Below are positions 11,303 through 22,953 of a DNA stretch of 60,000 nucleotides, piece by piece. Both the position numbers and the translations under genes were made by a program. Position 1 is the first letter of the stretch. Each line of letters starts with the position of its first letter. The DNA comes from Adiantum capillus-veneris (Eukaryota > Streptophyta > Polypodiopsida > Polypodiales > Pteridaceae), in the NCBI GenBank assembly GCA_014529385.2, contig CM043963.1, positions 1,060,001-1,120,000 on the forward strand. The letters run 5' to 3'. Under the pieces are notes generated by a model that saw only the letters and a program-made list of their open reading frames with translations, made no database searches and had not been told where the DNA came from.

Positions 11303-13008
11303 TTGTCTGCTTCGCTTGGCATTATCTTGCATGGATAGAGTGTAGATGTCACTTCCTTGATATCTTTTTAAGACCATGAAAAAACATCCCAAAATTCCTT
11401 TAACATTTTGATGAGGATCTCCTCTTCTTCTTGAGACAGGTCAGGTGCTCTGTCAGCTAGTTTTGATTCTTCCTCAGGTTTTTCTAGGTCAATCTTTTTT
11501 ATATATTTTGGCTCTTTGTAGGATTTCCCTGGTTCCCTAGACTGTCTCACGGGTTTCTCTACAACGAACCTTTGGTTCTACAAAGTATTCTTCTTGTAAT
11601 GCAATGGAATGCTAATGTTTCCTTGTTTGTTGCTTTCTGATTCCATTTTAGTGGTCCAAACCTCTTTCAAGGTTCTTTTCAGTTTCCAATATTTAGAATT
11701 CCTTTCCATTTTAGTCATTGATGGTTCTTTTTCTTTTGCTTTGTTGTCTTTGTGCGATTTTTGTTTTGTTTCAATTTGTCATTTTGTGTTCTTCTCTTTT
11801 TCTGAGATGGGGTATATGTTTGTGATTTTGTCTTTGATTCAATCTTCTGCATTAATTATCATTAAAAATGTCATCTTGCCCTCAATCTCTAACACGTATT
11901 GGTTTCTTTTTTATTTTCCTTCTCATTTTTTTGTATCTTTGCCGTCTTTGATGGTGATTGAAAAATGCAAAGTAATTTTTCTCTCTTCCTCGAGAGCAAG
12001 AATTTTCCTCTATGGTAAGAGCCTCCTCCTCTAGCTCATCTATAGCATATCATAATAGTGATCAGAGAAAACTTGCTAATCATTCAATGGCACAATAATT
12101 ACCATGTGGATTGGAACAATGTTGTAGACTTCCTCATCATTGAATAAGGTTGATGTAGACTCCCTGCCACAAACGTCCATGGTGGCTAAAATCTAAGCCC
12201 ACTCAAATGGCTCGAATAAGTATTTAGGTAAATATTCAGGTACATAATCGGCATCGTTTACTTCTCAACCCAAGATATAATCCTCTCTTTAAATTACCAT
12301 TCTCTAAAGCCCCACACATCTAAATAGGAGTGTCTTTGTTCAACATTGATGGTAATTTAGTTTCGGCTTATGTTTTCAAATCGAACTCTTGGATAGGTGT
12401 TTTTAGGACATCCTTGTAAGAGTGACTTTTCCAGTTTACTTGTGTAATTGATCCAGCTTCCCCAATTTCCCGAACTTTTTATGTGGCTATGGCAATACCA
12501 AGTCCACTATTTAGTACAACCATGGTTTTTACATTGTCAATTTCCATAGGAAGAGTTGTGATTCCTTTGTTTTCCTTGCAATAATCTCCCGCTTTGCTCA
12601 TAGGAACGGATTTGACATGTTTACTTCAAGAGTATTATAAGGACAACTCGTTGGCTCTCTCTTTGTTAGTCCTATAATCCCCACTTTTTCTAAAGTGTTT
12701 GGTAGAACTTTCCATCGATGTGGTCTGATCTTCAACAATTCTCCCAATGTTATGGTGCACTGAACATGTGTTGACATGATTGATTGAAGGTTATCCATAT
12801 ATAAAGTCTGCATTGCCTGGTTTAGTTTTGTGTTCTTACATACTATAATTTTAGGTTTGTCATTCTCAACCAAAGAATCCCTCAATTCTTTAGTGTCTTT
12901 TATTTCCACTAGTTCTTGCTTAGTTTTATCCTTTATTGGATTCCCAAGGTTTTCTAGCTTTGCTTTCTGTGCTTTCATTATTGTTTGCATGACTTACACT
13001 AAGTTCTG
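11108..13008 (-). pseudogene. Ancient gypsy-type gag-pol relic (protease to RT start)
   Basis: Three islands in minus-strand order support a decayed Ty3/gypsy pol. At 12990-12598 an open segment contains TLGELLKIRPHRW, like the region just before the protease in plant gypsy polyproteins. At 12540-12480 the frame reads VVLNSGLGIAIAT, an aspartic protease active-site block with Asp changed to Asn. At 11550-11368 the stretch LSQEEEEILIKMLKEFWDVF resembles the linker before RT. At about 11300-11110 VKRMKEEIEKIKEVDFIY matches the RT N-terminal motif. Stops separate all parts. It is unlike the younger chromoviruses in this window. Family-level identity is from motif recall, not a search. Confidence 0.6.
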
Positions 13009-13234
13009 GTAATCTTCTAGCTTTGCTGCTTCCATATCAAGAGTTGGGTAGTTTTCCATTTTGTTTCTATTGTTTGACCTGAGTTTTCTCAACAGTTAGC
13101 TATGCAAGGAGATGCAACATGCTGGTATGGGGAGATGACATCATGCTTTCAGGGACATGGGTTCAGCATGAACAGAGTGCCTCCCCTCCAGTACTTATGG
13201 ATGCACCCTCTCTGACTGTTACACAGGCCCTCAT

Positions 13235-13238
<4 letters not shown>
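13009..13238. other. No feature seen
   Basis: Sequence between the gypsy relic and the CT tract; nothing recognised. Confidence 0.4.

Positions 13239-13289
<51 letters not shown>
13239..13289. repeat. (CT)25 microsatellite
   Basis: Pure dinucleotide tract; source of spurious Leu-Ser and Arg-Glu frames on the two strands. Confidence 0.96.
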
Positions 13290-13293
<4 letters not shown>

Positions 13294-14226
13294 CAGCCGG
13301 CCCCTTGGGGGCCATACACTATTTTCACAAAAATCCAGGCAATTAAAATGCGCTCAGCGTGCACGGACACAGGTGCACAAAGTGCAGTTGCAGCCCCTAC
13401 GCAAGAAGACATGCAACATGCCTTCACCCCTCCAAGAACACCTACATGTGCATGGGTGCAAGCGTGCGCCCACCGCTTGCGTGCGCCACAAAAAGGCATG
13501 TGACTTTACAGAGGCGGCATAAGTAGCATCTTGATCATGACACTCTTACCACATCTAGTAGCAGCTAGATAAGATTGCAGAAAGCCTCGCTCAAACTTGA
13601 ATCTTGATGTATCTGAAGAATCACTTATAATAGAAATTGAGACTCAACACGCCCTAAAATTCAAGCTTGAGGTGCAAACACTGTCGACATAGCATCCTAC
13701 AATCACCCGACATGAGCATTCTTGCAGCCTGGCATAAACCTACCACACGGTACAAGTGTTCGGCATTGAATTATGTACAAGTTCACACAACTACAGAAAA
13801 AATGAGCACGCAAACTGACATGTATCCCAAAGAAATGAAGACAACCAACATTGACTCTTGACTAAGTGACTAAAAACTGATCAAGAGTATGGTGCTTTAT
13901 ACAATAACTGATGCCATAGAACTTCTGATGGTCACATTGTTTAATTGGCCCACCACTTACCCAGCAACGCACTAAATTGTTCATTGCTGCTAGCTTGCTC
14001 CAAGTTTATATCCTACACAATAACGATGTAATACATGCAAGTGTACAGGAAATGCCCCGGATTTGTGAATAGCATCAATCACCGGAGTCCAGCAAAACTG
14101 GTCACCTCAACCTAAGCCTGTGTTACTGCTGTCAGGACAAAGCACAAAACACATAAAATCATGTGCCACAATCAGGAAAAGTAGTTTGCTACATGTCCTG
14201 TGCAAACCTTCACTCCCTGATGCCAG
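13290..14226 (-). other. Downstream flank / 3' UTR of the host gene
   Basis: Follows the stop codon of the GCFC-like gene on the minus strand, so part is presumably 3' UTR. I see no canonical AATAAA on the minus strand here, only weaker TATAAA-like hexamers (for example near 13890 and 14006), so the poly(A) site cannot be placed. Confidence 0.45.
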
Positions 14227-14413
14227 CTAAAGGGCCTCCTTCAGCTGGAAGGTTTTTGACAGTGCGCGAGCTCTGTCGTACTCACTCAGCTCAACAAGCA
14301 TGCGAATCAACCTTCTCACAAGTCCTAAAACATCATCAGAACTGACACCTTTTCGCTTCTCAATCGCTCTGCCAATGCTTGTTAGAAAGTCAGCCAAAGG
14401 CTGAAGCTTTGGC
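14227..14413 (-). CDS. Last exon of a GCFC/PAXBP1-like (ILP1-type) gene
   Basis: Encodes the final 61 residues and the TAG stop of a protein ending KTFQLKEAL. The minus-strand acceptor TTTTACTTGCAG precedes the first exon base at 14413, leaving one G that completes the split Arg codon from the exon at 51505-51788. The block has KLQPLADFL, then RRLIRMLVELSEYDRAR, which I recognise as the extreme C-terminus of plant GC-rich sequence DNA-binding factor-like proteins (ILP1 in Arabidopsis, PAXBP1 in animals). These nuclear proteins are linked to splicing and transcriptional control. Codons are undamaged, in contrast to the surrounding elements. The gene name rests on recall of the family, not on a search. 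Confidence 0.82.
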
Positions 14414-15666
14414 CTGCAAGTAAAACAAAGTAGATGAGCCTCAAAATTGCAGTTGAGAAGATAGACAAAAAGCATTGACAACTTGTCTGAAGCTAGGGAG
14501 AAGGAGAGTAGACTTTTATATACCTTAAGTAGGTCAGAAAAGTCTAAACTTATACTTTTCAGCAGGGGCTACAACAATTCCAAAAAAAAACAAAAGCAAG
14601 GTACAAAGAAAATGATAAAGAAGGCAAAATAAATCACTGAGTAGTTTATTTGTTTCTTAACAGAAAATAGATGGAAACAAACATCTTTTACTTGTAAAGT
14701 GCTCTTTAGAAAAGGCTTAGGCAAAGTAAATGAGAGAAGCTTCTGAAACTTTAAAACAAGTGCTCAACTTCAGAGACAATCACAACAAGGATAAGACAGC
14801 ACAAAGACTACAATCCTATAAATGAGACTCCATGCAACAATACAAACAAAAGACAAAAGAGAAAATTCTTAAATCCTAATATACATAAAATACTAAAGAC
14901 TACGTACGGACCTAGAATAGGCAAAAGATAACCAATACAAAACTTGACAACATGTGACCTTGACTTCACAGCTTGTCCAAACAGGAAGAATAAAATCATG
15001 TCATCAATGCATTGGCAATTGCCCAAGAGTAGATGCAGGTTTGTATAGAATTAATTCCTGATTAGAATGTACTCTATGAAACCAACGAACTGACTAAGAT
15101 GGACATGAATATGTACTTTCATGCTTGAGCTGAGGAAGGACATCAACAAATAGCACATAGCATACTCCTTTTAGTAGCCAGCATAGATGGTCAAGAACAC
15201 TAGTAAGAGCAAGGTTATGACAATGATGTCTAAAGCCAAAACAGCAGCCATATCGCCATGCCATGGCGGGCCTAATAAGCAAGGTGTTCTCACAGGTGTA
15301 ACCATACATTTCAAACAGACAACCCTTCATATGAGGCTTTTGAAAATGCGCCTGATGATATCTCCTTCATTCCATCTCGCTCCATGTGAGCGTTTCAGTT
15401 AGATTGTAAGAGCATGGCCTTAAGATGAAATATAACAGTTAGTCAGACACAGCAAGGCGAAAGGAGAGATGGACAAGAGAAATATAGACGATCCGAGGCA
15501 TGACAGAGCCAATCGTAACGTGAACACAGGTGGGTTGATCATGAATGAGCACCCAATTACCACAGCCTTTGCTTTCTGTATCTCAGGGTGTCAAAACAGC
15601 TTGCATGGAGGAGGCAGAACACCATCTACTACTACCATTGCTCTATGCATGTGTGTGTGCCTCTGC
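14414..15666 (-). other. Non-repetitive part of the host intron
   Basis: AT-rich, no coding or repeat signal recognised; probably original intron sequence. Confidence 0.5.
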
Positions 15667-16885
15667 TGTAAGGTGCAGCGGAAGTGAATGTTGAACTTGG
15701 CTCAAGATGAGTGCTCCGAGCTGTGCTCAAGGGTTCCTTTTACTTACAAAAGGAAGAGCCTTCCCTTCCTTTAGTGAGAGAGTGCAATGGACACAGACAA
15801 AGTGGATAAGCACTGTGAATGAAGGTGCATGAGACTGAGAGATAGAGAGAAGAATACGACACCAAAATGTTGTCAAACCCTCCTCCGAAGGCCCCACTCT
15901 CTATGGCGAGAGCGGTCTACTTATGATTGCACAAATCTTTACAATGCTTGGACTTGCCGACGATGTCGACGACGATGAGGACGACGACGAGACGGGCTGA
16001 AATCTGCAAATCTTTATCTGCTGAATTCTGACTCTATATCGGTGACCATGTCGATGACGACGATGCAACGACAACGTGCTGAAAATGCAGATGCTGAAAT
16101 CTGCGTTTTCCGGGCTGAATCTGCAAACTACTCTGGATCTGACCGTGCGGCGAGGATCTTCTGCGGGAAGGTCAGATCTGCGAGATTCGGGGGTTCTACT
16201 GCAGAGTCTGACTGCTGAAAACTGAAAACGCTGGTCCTTCTTGAGGTCTTCTCGCAAAGAATCTGCAAAACGCTGAGAGGTTCTGCAACTGCAAGAACGC
16301 TAGGGCTGATTCTTGTTCTGGTGAGAAATCTGCTAACGCTATGGCTGATCTGTGGTCTTGATGCCAAAAATGCTAGGGAGTCATGCTATCTTGTTGTTGC
16401 CGGGGCTGATCTGCAATCCAAATCGCCAGGGCTGATTTGGGTGAAAAATGCTAGGCCTTGCCAAAGCAAAAACGTTAGGTTTGCTGATGGGGGTGAGTCT
16501 TGCTAAGAAGGTGCCTGTTGAACAGATGTTCCTATTGCCTCTTTTGCCAGAAAGTGCTAGCGCTAGGTTTCTTTATGTACTTGCTTTCTAAAATTGCCCT
16601 ACCTAGTTCCCAACAAAAGTCACTTAAAAATAATAAGTGAAAAATGGCTAAAATAGGGAAAATAGGTTTTATGCACTGGAAAATGCTCCTAATGGTTTCT
16701 AATGGTAATGCTGATGATCATGATGTGTGCAACCACAGGATATGCATCTAATCTAATTGTCTGGACATGCACGGCCTGCGAACAGACTCACAAAAGTGCC
16801 AGATCACTTCCTAATCTACCTGAACTGAACCCATGTCATGAAGTAGCTTGTCCACGTACACATAGGGTTAGATGTGCACGTGACA
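15667..16885 (-). repeat. Solo LTR of B/M family
   Basis: Matches the LTRs of the M element in overall layout: the TGTAAGGTGCAGCGG end, the GCTGAAA-rich and AACGCTAG-rich middle, and the U3 end with GTGCACGTGACA. Neither a primer site to the left nor a polypurine tract to the right is present, which suggests a solo LTR. Flanks TCTGC and TGTGC match at four of five bases, a possible mutated target duplication. Confidence 0.75.
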
Positions 16886-17701
16886 TGTGCGTGCGGGTGC
16901 ATGTGATGTCTGCAATTATGCATCAAGTTCTGGTTTTTGACCAAAAACAGAAATTTAATACCACAAATCTCGCGCCATTACTATGATAGAGGGGAACTAC
17001 ACTCTTCCATGCAAGCACATTGTGTTCATGAAGTCATCTTTCAAGCTCTGGTGTTCTGCTTTACTGTGATTCAAGTCCTTTAAAAGATGACCACTGCCTA
17101 TCAAGACTGTTATTTCACAAAGTGATGGCGTGGCATGCTGGTACCGAACCGGAAGAGAGAGAGAGAGAGCAGAGCCAAGCTAGAACTGGACTCAAGGACC
17201 ACAATCTAGTGCAAGCACCCAGATTTGCGTCGCAAACTGCACACGTGTACGGACAGGTGATGATGTGGCACGTACGGGCTGCTGACTTGTCACTTTTTCT
17301 ACGCTGCTAAGTTTATGGGCGACAAGTTTTATTAATGTAGTTGGCTTTGGTGCTTTTTAGCACTTGTAACAAGTTGCCAAAGAATTACAGAAGGATACAC
17401 CAAAAACAAGTGTCAAATAGCTCATCAATGATGATCACTATTGAGATAGAGAAACCCACTGTAGCAACCGGAGAATAGGCAAAGATGAGTATGATATAGG
17501 GACCACCCTCACGAGGAACACTCTAACCACAAGGAGAGAAACCTGCAAAGGCGAGGAATCGGCAACAAATCCAAGTCAAGGAGTCTCTGGCATAGGAGGT
17601 AGGAAGATGTGCGGGAGCAACGGTGTCGAGGGATAAAGGGTTTGCGAGGTGAGTTGGGTCAGCACCGGGCTGCTCACCGTGGGAAACAATATGAGAGACC
17701 A
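16886..17701. other. Intron sequence between two B/M LTRs
   Basis: No gene recognised. A short GA-rich stretch at about 17153-17170. Confidence 0.45.
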
Positions 17702-18176
17702 GGTCATGTGACACATCCAACCCTATGTGTCCGTGGGCAAGCATGACCAAGGTTCAGTTCCATCAAGTCAACTTAGAATAGGAAGTGATCTGGCACTTTG
17801 TGAGTTTGTTCGCACACCGGCATGTCCAGACACTTAGATTAGATGCATATCCTCCGGTTGCACACAGCATGATCATCAGCATTCCCATCAGAATCCATCA
17901 AGGGAATTTTCAAGTGCATTAAACCTATTTTCCCTATTTTTGACATTTTCACTTCTTTATTAAGTGACTTTTGTTGAAAAGTAGGTAGGGCAATTTTGCT
18001 AAGTTTGTATATAAGCAAACCTAGCGCTAGCACTTTCTAGCAGAAGAGGCAGCAGGAGCACCTTGCTCAACAGGCAACTTCTCAGCAGAACTCCACAGAG
18101 GCCTAGCGTTTTGCAAGAGACTACAACACCTAGCATTTTTTATCTTGCAGATTCTTGGCAATAGCAAGAAGCAGAA
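17702..18176 (+). repeat. 5' LTR of element B, left part
   Basis: U3 part of the LTR. It starts with GGTCATGTGACACATCC, a mutated form of the TGTCACGTGACACATCC terminus seen in M. A candidate TATA element TATATAAG lies at 18008-18015. It is interrupted by Copia-2 at CAGAA. Confidence 0.8.
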
Positions 18177-18937
18177 TGTTAGGAAATAAGACGTAGCTAA
18201 ATAGATAATTGAGTAGATTACTTAATGGAGAGAGACAGATTTATATACACGAGATTATAGAGTAGAGAGAGAGAGAGAGTACACACGATATACGTGGTTC
18301 ACCCAATGTGGGCTACGTCCACGGGAAAGCAGCCACTCAATGGCTTTAGTACTTCAAAACAAGAAGTAGTTTACAAAGGGATTATACCCTTAATGGAGCT
18401 CCCGCCTTGCTTCACTCTCACCACCTCACACTCACCTTGTTGCATCAACTTCACACTATGAAATGTGTGTAGAAATGGCCTCCTTTTATAGGCGAAAAGG
18501 GTTGCCCTCTCTTATGAGAGACAGCCATGTGGCCGCCCTTGTGCGAATAAGTCCAAATCGGACCCTCCAATTCGCCCATGTGTGGCCGCCCTTGAGAAGA
18601 TAAGTCCGCTTTTGAATTCGGCCACCGGCCACCGGCCATTGACTTCCGACCACCAGCCATCGGCCATTGACTACCGGCCACCGGCCAACCGACCGGTTGT
18701 TTTCCGACCACTTTCCGGCCACCGTCCGGCCATAATATTCCGGCGAAAAAAAAAAGTCTCGAGGGCCTCCGCCCCCGAGGCCTTTAAAGTTGCCCCTGAT
18801 TCTTGTCCGTGAAAATTTTGGTTTCCGGTGAGTGATTTTCCTTCACGCACGATGGCTTCTCCTCATAATGGGGGCCTTACAAATGTGCGCTTTTACCACA
18901 GAAAATTACAAGGGTAAATCAGGCTCCATACTTAACA
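18177..18937 (-). repeat. 3' LTR of Copia-2
   Basis: 761 bp, TG...CA (TGTTAGGAAA to ATACTTAACA). The sequence to its right, ATCTCCCACTTGGAG, reads as a purine tract on the element strand. A TATA-like CTATAAAAGG on the minus strand lies near 18481-18490. It holds the short form of the CCACCGG heptamer array. Confidence 0.94.
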
Positions 18938-18997
18938 ATCTCCCACTTGGAGACTGATCTCCAAACCAAACCTGTGACTGCTTTCCATTCTGGCTTC

Positions 18998-21900
18998 TTA
19001 TCCTTGAATACCGATTGAAGATGAGCAAAAACTCAACTTCTCCTTGTTGACCACCTTTGTAAACATGTCTGCAGGATTTTCACTTGTATGCACCTTTCCT
19101 AGCTTTAGTTGTCCCTCTTCCAAAAGAGTGCGTATGAAGTGATATCTCACCTCAATGTGCTTTGTCCTTGAATGAAAGGCTGAGTTCTTCGCAAGATGGA
19201 TAGCGCTTTGGCTATCACTGTACAAGACACAATTGTTTTGTTTGAATCCAAGCTCTTCTAAGAATCTGTGAAGCCACAGAATTTCTTTGCTTGCCTCCGT
19301 CATTGCTACATACTCTGCTTCCGTGGTAGAAAGTGAAACCACTTTCTGCAGCTTTGAAGCCCAGCTTACTGCTGTGCCTCCAACCGTGAACACATAGCCA
19401 GTAGTGCTCCTTCGAGTATCTTTGTCACCTGCCATATCTGCATCAGCATACCCTTCTAGAAAAATATCAATTCCTCCAAAATACAAAGCATTTGTTGTTG
19501 TCCCTTTTAGATACCTAAGTATCCACTTCACAGCTTGCCAATGCTCTTTACCTGGGTTGTCCATGAACCTACTCACAACTCCCACTGCATGTGCAATGTC
19601 TGGCCTTGTCCAGACCATAGCATACATTAGAGAACCTACCGCTGCAGCATATGGAACTTTAGACATATAGGCTATCTCCTCTTGTGTCTTTGGACACATA
19701 TCCTTCGTCAGTTTAAAATGATCAGCCAAAGGTGTAGAAACTGGTTTTGCATTTTGCATTGCAAACCTTTCTAGTACTTTCTTGATGTAATCTTCTTAAG
19801 ATAGCTTTATTGTCTTCTTCGTCCTGTCCCTTGATATTTTCATACCAAGTATCCTCTTTGCAGCACCTAAATCTTTCATTGAAAAAGATTTAGACAGCTC
19901 CTCTTTTAGGTCTTTGATGTCCTGCATGTTAGCACTTGCAATCAACATGTCATCAACATACAACATTAGGATGATGAATTTCCCATCTCCCAAATTCTTC
20001 GTGTAGACGCAGTGATCGGAGTTGCATCTTGTGAATCCATGATTCAACATCCATCGATCAAACTTCAAGTACCATTGTCTTGATGCTTGCTTTAAACCAT
20101 ACAAGCTCTTCTTTAATTTGCAAACCATTTTCTCCTTACCTTTTACTTCATACCCCTTTGGTTGAAGCATATAGATTTCCTCCTCTAAGTCACCGTGAGG
20201 GAATGCCGTATTTACATCCATTTGCTCGAGATTTAGATCATGAGCAGCCACAAGGCTTAAGACAAGCCTAATTGAGTTCATTTTTACAACAGGAGAAAAT
20301 ATTTCATTGAAGTCAATACCTTTCTTTTGAGAAAAACCTTTTACCACAAGCCTAGACTTGTACCTTTTCTTCCCACCTTCTTCTTCCTTTAGCTTGTACA
20401 CCCATTTGTTTTGAAGTGCCCGCTTACCTTTAGGCAACTCAACCAACTCCCATGTTTGGTTGCGATGTAGTGAGTTCATCTCCACTTGCATGCTCTTCGT
20501 CCATCCTTCTTTGGATTTATGTTGCATAGCTTCTTCGTATGATTCCGGCTCTCCAGAATCTGAGATCAAGAGATGGTTGAAGGAAGGAACAAACCTTTCT
20601 GGAGGTCTACTTGCTCTTGTAGATCTTCGGGGAATAGGTTGAGGCTCCTCATTTGGTTGACATTGTTGCACATTGTCACCGTTTGCAGTCCTTGAGTTTT
20701 CACCGTCCTCAAGCTCCATGTACTCATCACCTGTTTCTTTTGTTTGTTTTCTTTTCAAGTAATCTTTGTACATATTTTGTTCGTTAAAAATTACATCCCT
20801 ACTCCTTAAGATTTTACCATCTTCAGGATTCCATAGGCGATACCCAAAGTCTCCTTCTCCATAGCCAATGAAGAAACACTTTTTGGACTTTGCATCTAGC
20901 TTTGATCTTAGGCTTCTATCTATGTGCATGAAAGCCTCACACCCAAACACTTTGAGAAATGCATAATTCACCGGTTTACCTGTCCATGCCTCTTCTGGAA
21001 CTCCTCCATCCAAAGCCGTTGAGGGTGACCGATTGATTAAGTACACAGACGTACTTACAGCTTCTGCCCAAAGCTCAAGCGATAGGCCTGCATATAGCCG
21101 CATGCTTCGTGCTCGTTCCATGATTGTCCTATTCATCCTTTCTGAAATCCCATTTTGTTGAGGTGTCCTTGGGGTTGTCCTTTGCCTCCGAATGCCATTG
21201 CTAGCACAAAAGCTTTCAAAAGCTTGGCTGCAATATTCGCCTCCATTGTCGGATCTAAGGCATTTAACCTTGGTACCTGTTTCATTCTCCACAAAGGCTT
21301 TCCACCTTTGAAATATGGAAAATACATCGGATTTATTCTTCATGATATAAACCCATGTTTTTCTAGTCGCATCGTCTATGAATGTTACATAGTACAATGA
21401 GCCACCAAGTGATGGTGTACTTGCAGGACCCCAAACATCAGAATGAACCAACTCAAGTTTTTTTATTTTTTCTTTCATTTCCTGATTTTTGAAATTTTAC
21501 CCTCTTTTGTTTACCATAAACACAATCTTCACAGAACTCTAAGTCCACTTCTTTCAAACCTGGTAGAAGCTTCTTTGTTTGAAGGATTTGCATTCCTTTG
21601 GCACTCATATGCCCAAGTCGGTAGTGCCACACCGCACTGTCAACTTCTGTAGTTGCTGCACAAGCTGAAGGTTGTGTGCTAACAGTACACAAGTAAAGTG
21701 TACCGACTTTTTCACCCTTGGCAACTACCAAAGATCCCTTTGAGATTTTCCACCGTTTGTTTCCGAATGCAATGTTGTGACCTTCATCGTCCAATTGTCC
21801 TGTAGAGATCAAATTTTTGCGAAGAGAAGGAACATGCCTAACATCTTTAAGCTTCCATTCATTTCCATTAGCAGTTTTGACAGAAACTGTACCTTTGCCG

Positions 21901-22880
21901 ACAATCTCACAAGCTTCATCATCTCCCAAGTATACATACCCAAAATTACCTTTGGTGTAGTCTTGGAAATGTTGCTTGTGTGGTGTCGCATGGAATGAAG
22001 CCCCGAAATCTACTATCCAGGAATTAGACACATTGTCTAATGAGAGAATTAGAGCATCTTGCTCTACTTTACCTGCCACATTGGCCTCCGATGTTGGCTT
22101 GTTGTCTTGAGACTCCGTCTCCTTCTTCTTCTTGGACCAGCAATCCTTCTTGACGTGGCCCTTCTTGCCGCAGTTCCAACATTCAAGAACTGACTTTGTT
22201 CGTGACTTGCTCCGTCTTGAGCGATCACGACCCTTTTGGTTTTTGAACCTCTCCTTAGGCCTTCCTCTTGTTTCCACTGATAGTGCAGCACTTGATGATT
22301 CTCCTGTGCTTCTCCTTCGCATTTCCTCGCTTAGGAGAACACCCACAACATCATCAAACTTAAGAGTATTTGTGCCAGAGATAGAATTACTTACAGCCAT
22401 CACAAGGCTGTCCCAACTATCCGGTAGAGATGATAGTATAAGGACAGCTCGCACTTCATCATCGAAATTGATTTTCACTGATCGAAGTTGACTTATGTTT
22501 GTGTTAAAGTCATTTAGGTGTTCTGCAACTGAACCATTGTCTGCCATCTTTAGATTGAACAAGCGCTTCATAAGAAATACCTTATTGGATGCCGATGGTT
22601 TCTCGTAGAAGTCGTCAAGTGACTTCATCAAGTCCTCCGTGGTCTTCATCTCCGAAACATTGAAGGCCACCGTTGACGCCAAGCTTAACCGGATTGTTCC
22701 CAGTGCCTTTCGATCAAGGACAATCCATGCTTCATCTGCCATTGTTGCGGGCTTCTTCGCAAGACCGCCTAGTCGCAAATAGAGGTCCTTCTGGTAGAGA
22801 TAGTCTTCAATCTGCATCTTCCAATGTTGGTAGTTTTTGCCGTTGAACTTCTCAATCTTGAGCTTCCCTTCCTCCGCCAT
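18998..22880 (-). pseudogene. Copia gag-pol with three inactivating changes
   Basis: Starts at MAEEGKLK (22880). UBN2-type gag runs to about 22230, with the CCHC knuckle CWNCGKKGHVKKDC near 22185. The protease reads VDFGAS at 22010-21996 where copia proteases have DSG. Next come the GAG-pre-integrase HHCC (about 21620-21510), integrase with HSDVWG, RSDNGGEY and SERMNR, RT with YVDDML (about 19950), and RNase H to 18998. A seven-base A run (21458-21464) shifts the frame between gag-protease and integrase. A TAA at 19796-19798 stops translation between RT and RNase H. Everything else reads cleanly, which agrees with a recent insertion. Confidence 0.93.
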
Positions 22881-22940
22881 AACTCCCACTCAATTCAAGG
22901 AATCCTTTCCTTGAGATAATTTAGCTACGAGCAAACCTTG

Positions 22941-22951
22941 CTCTGATACCA
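22941..22951 (-). other. Primer binding site (Copia-2)
   Basis: CTCTGATACCA on the plus strand, complement of an initiator-Met tRNA primer site, two bases from the 5' LTR. Confidence 0.9.
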
Positions 22952-22953
22952 GT

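Noticed and set aside
11609-12034. 141-residue hydrophobic plus-strand frame that looks membrane-like
   Set aside because: T-rich sequence antisense to the gypsy relic gives Phe/Leu/Ser by composition; no start context or homology recognised.
13236-13499. Minus-strand ORF ending in an Arg-Glu run
   Set aside because: The CT/GA microsatellite creates the run; no domain and no splice context.
14808-15026. 72-residue hydrophobic minus frame in the host intron
   Set aside because: No splice sites in frame with the GCFC exons and no homology recognised.
15901-16257. 118-residue Arg/Ser-rich minus frame
   Set aside because: Lies wholly inside the solo LTR; a similar frame occurs by homology at 23988-24215 in the B LTR and has no conserved reading.
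17122-17170. Similarity of CTGGTACCGAAC near 17138 to the M internal region near 46016, suggesting the solo LTR has an internal remnant
   Set aside because: The match is only about a dozen bases and at the wrong distance; too weak.
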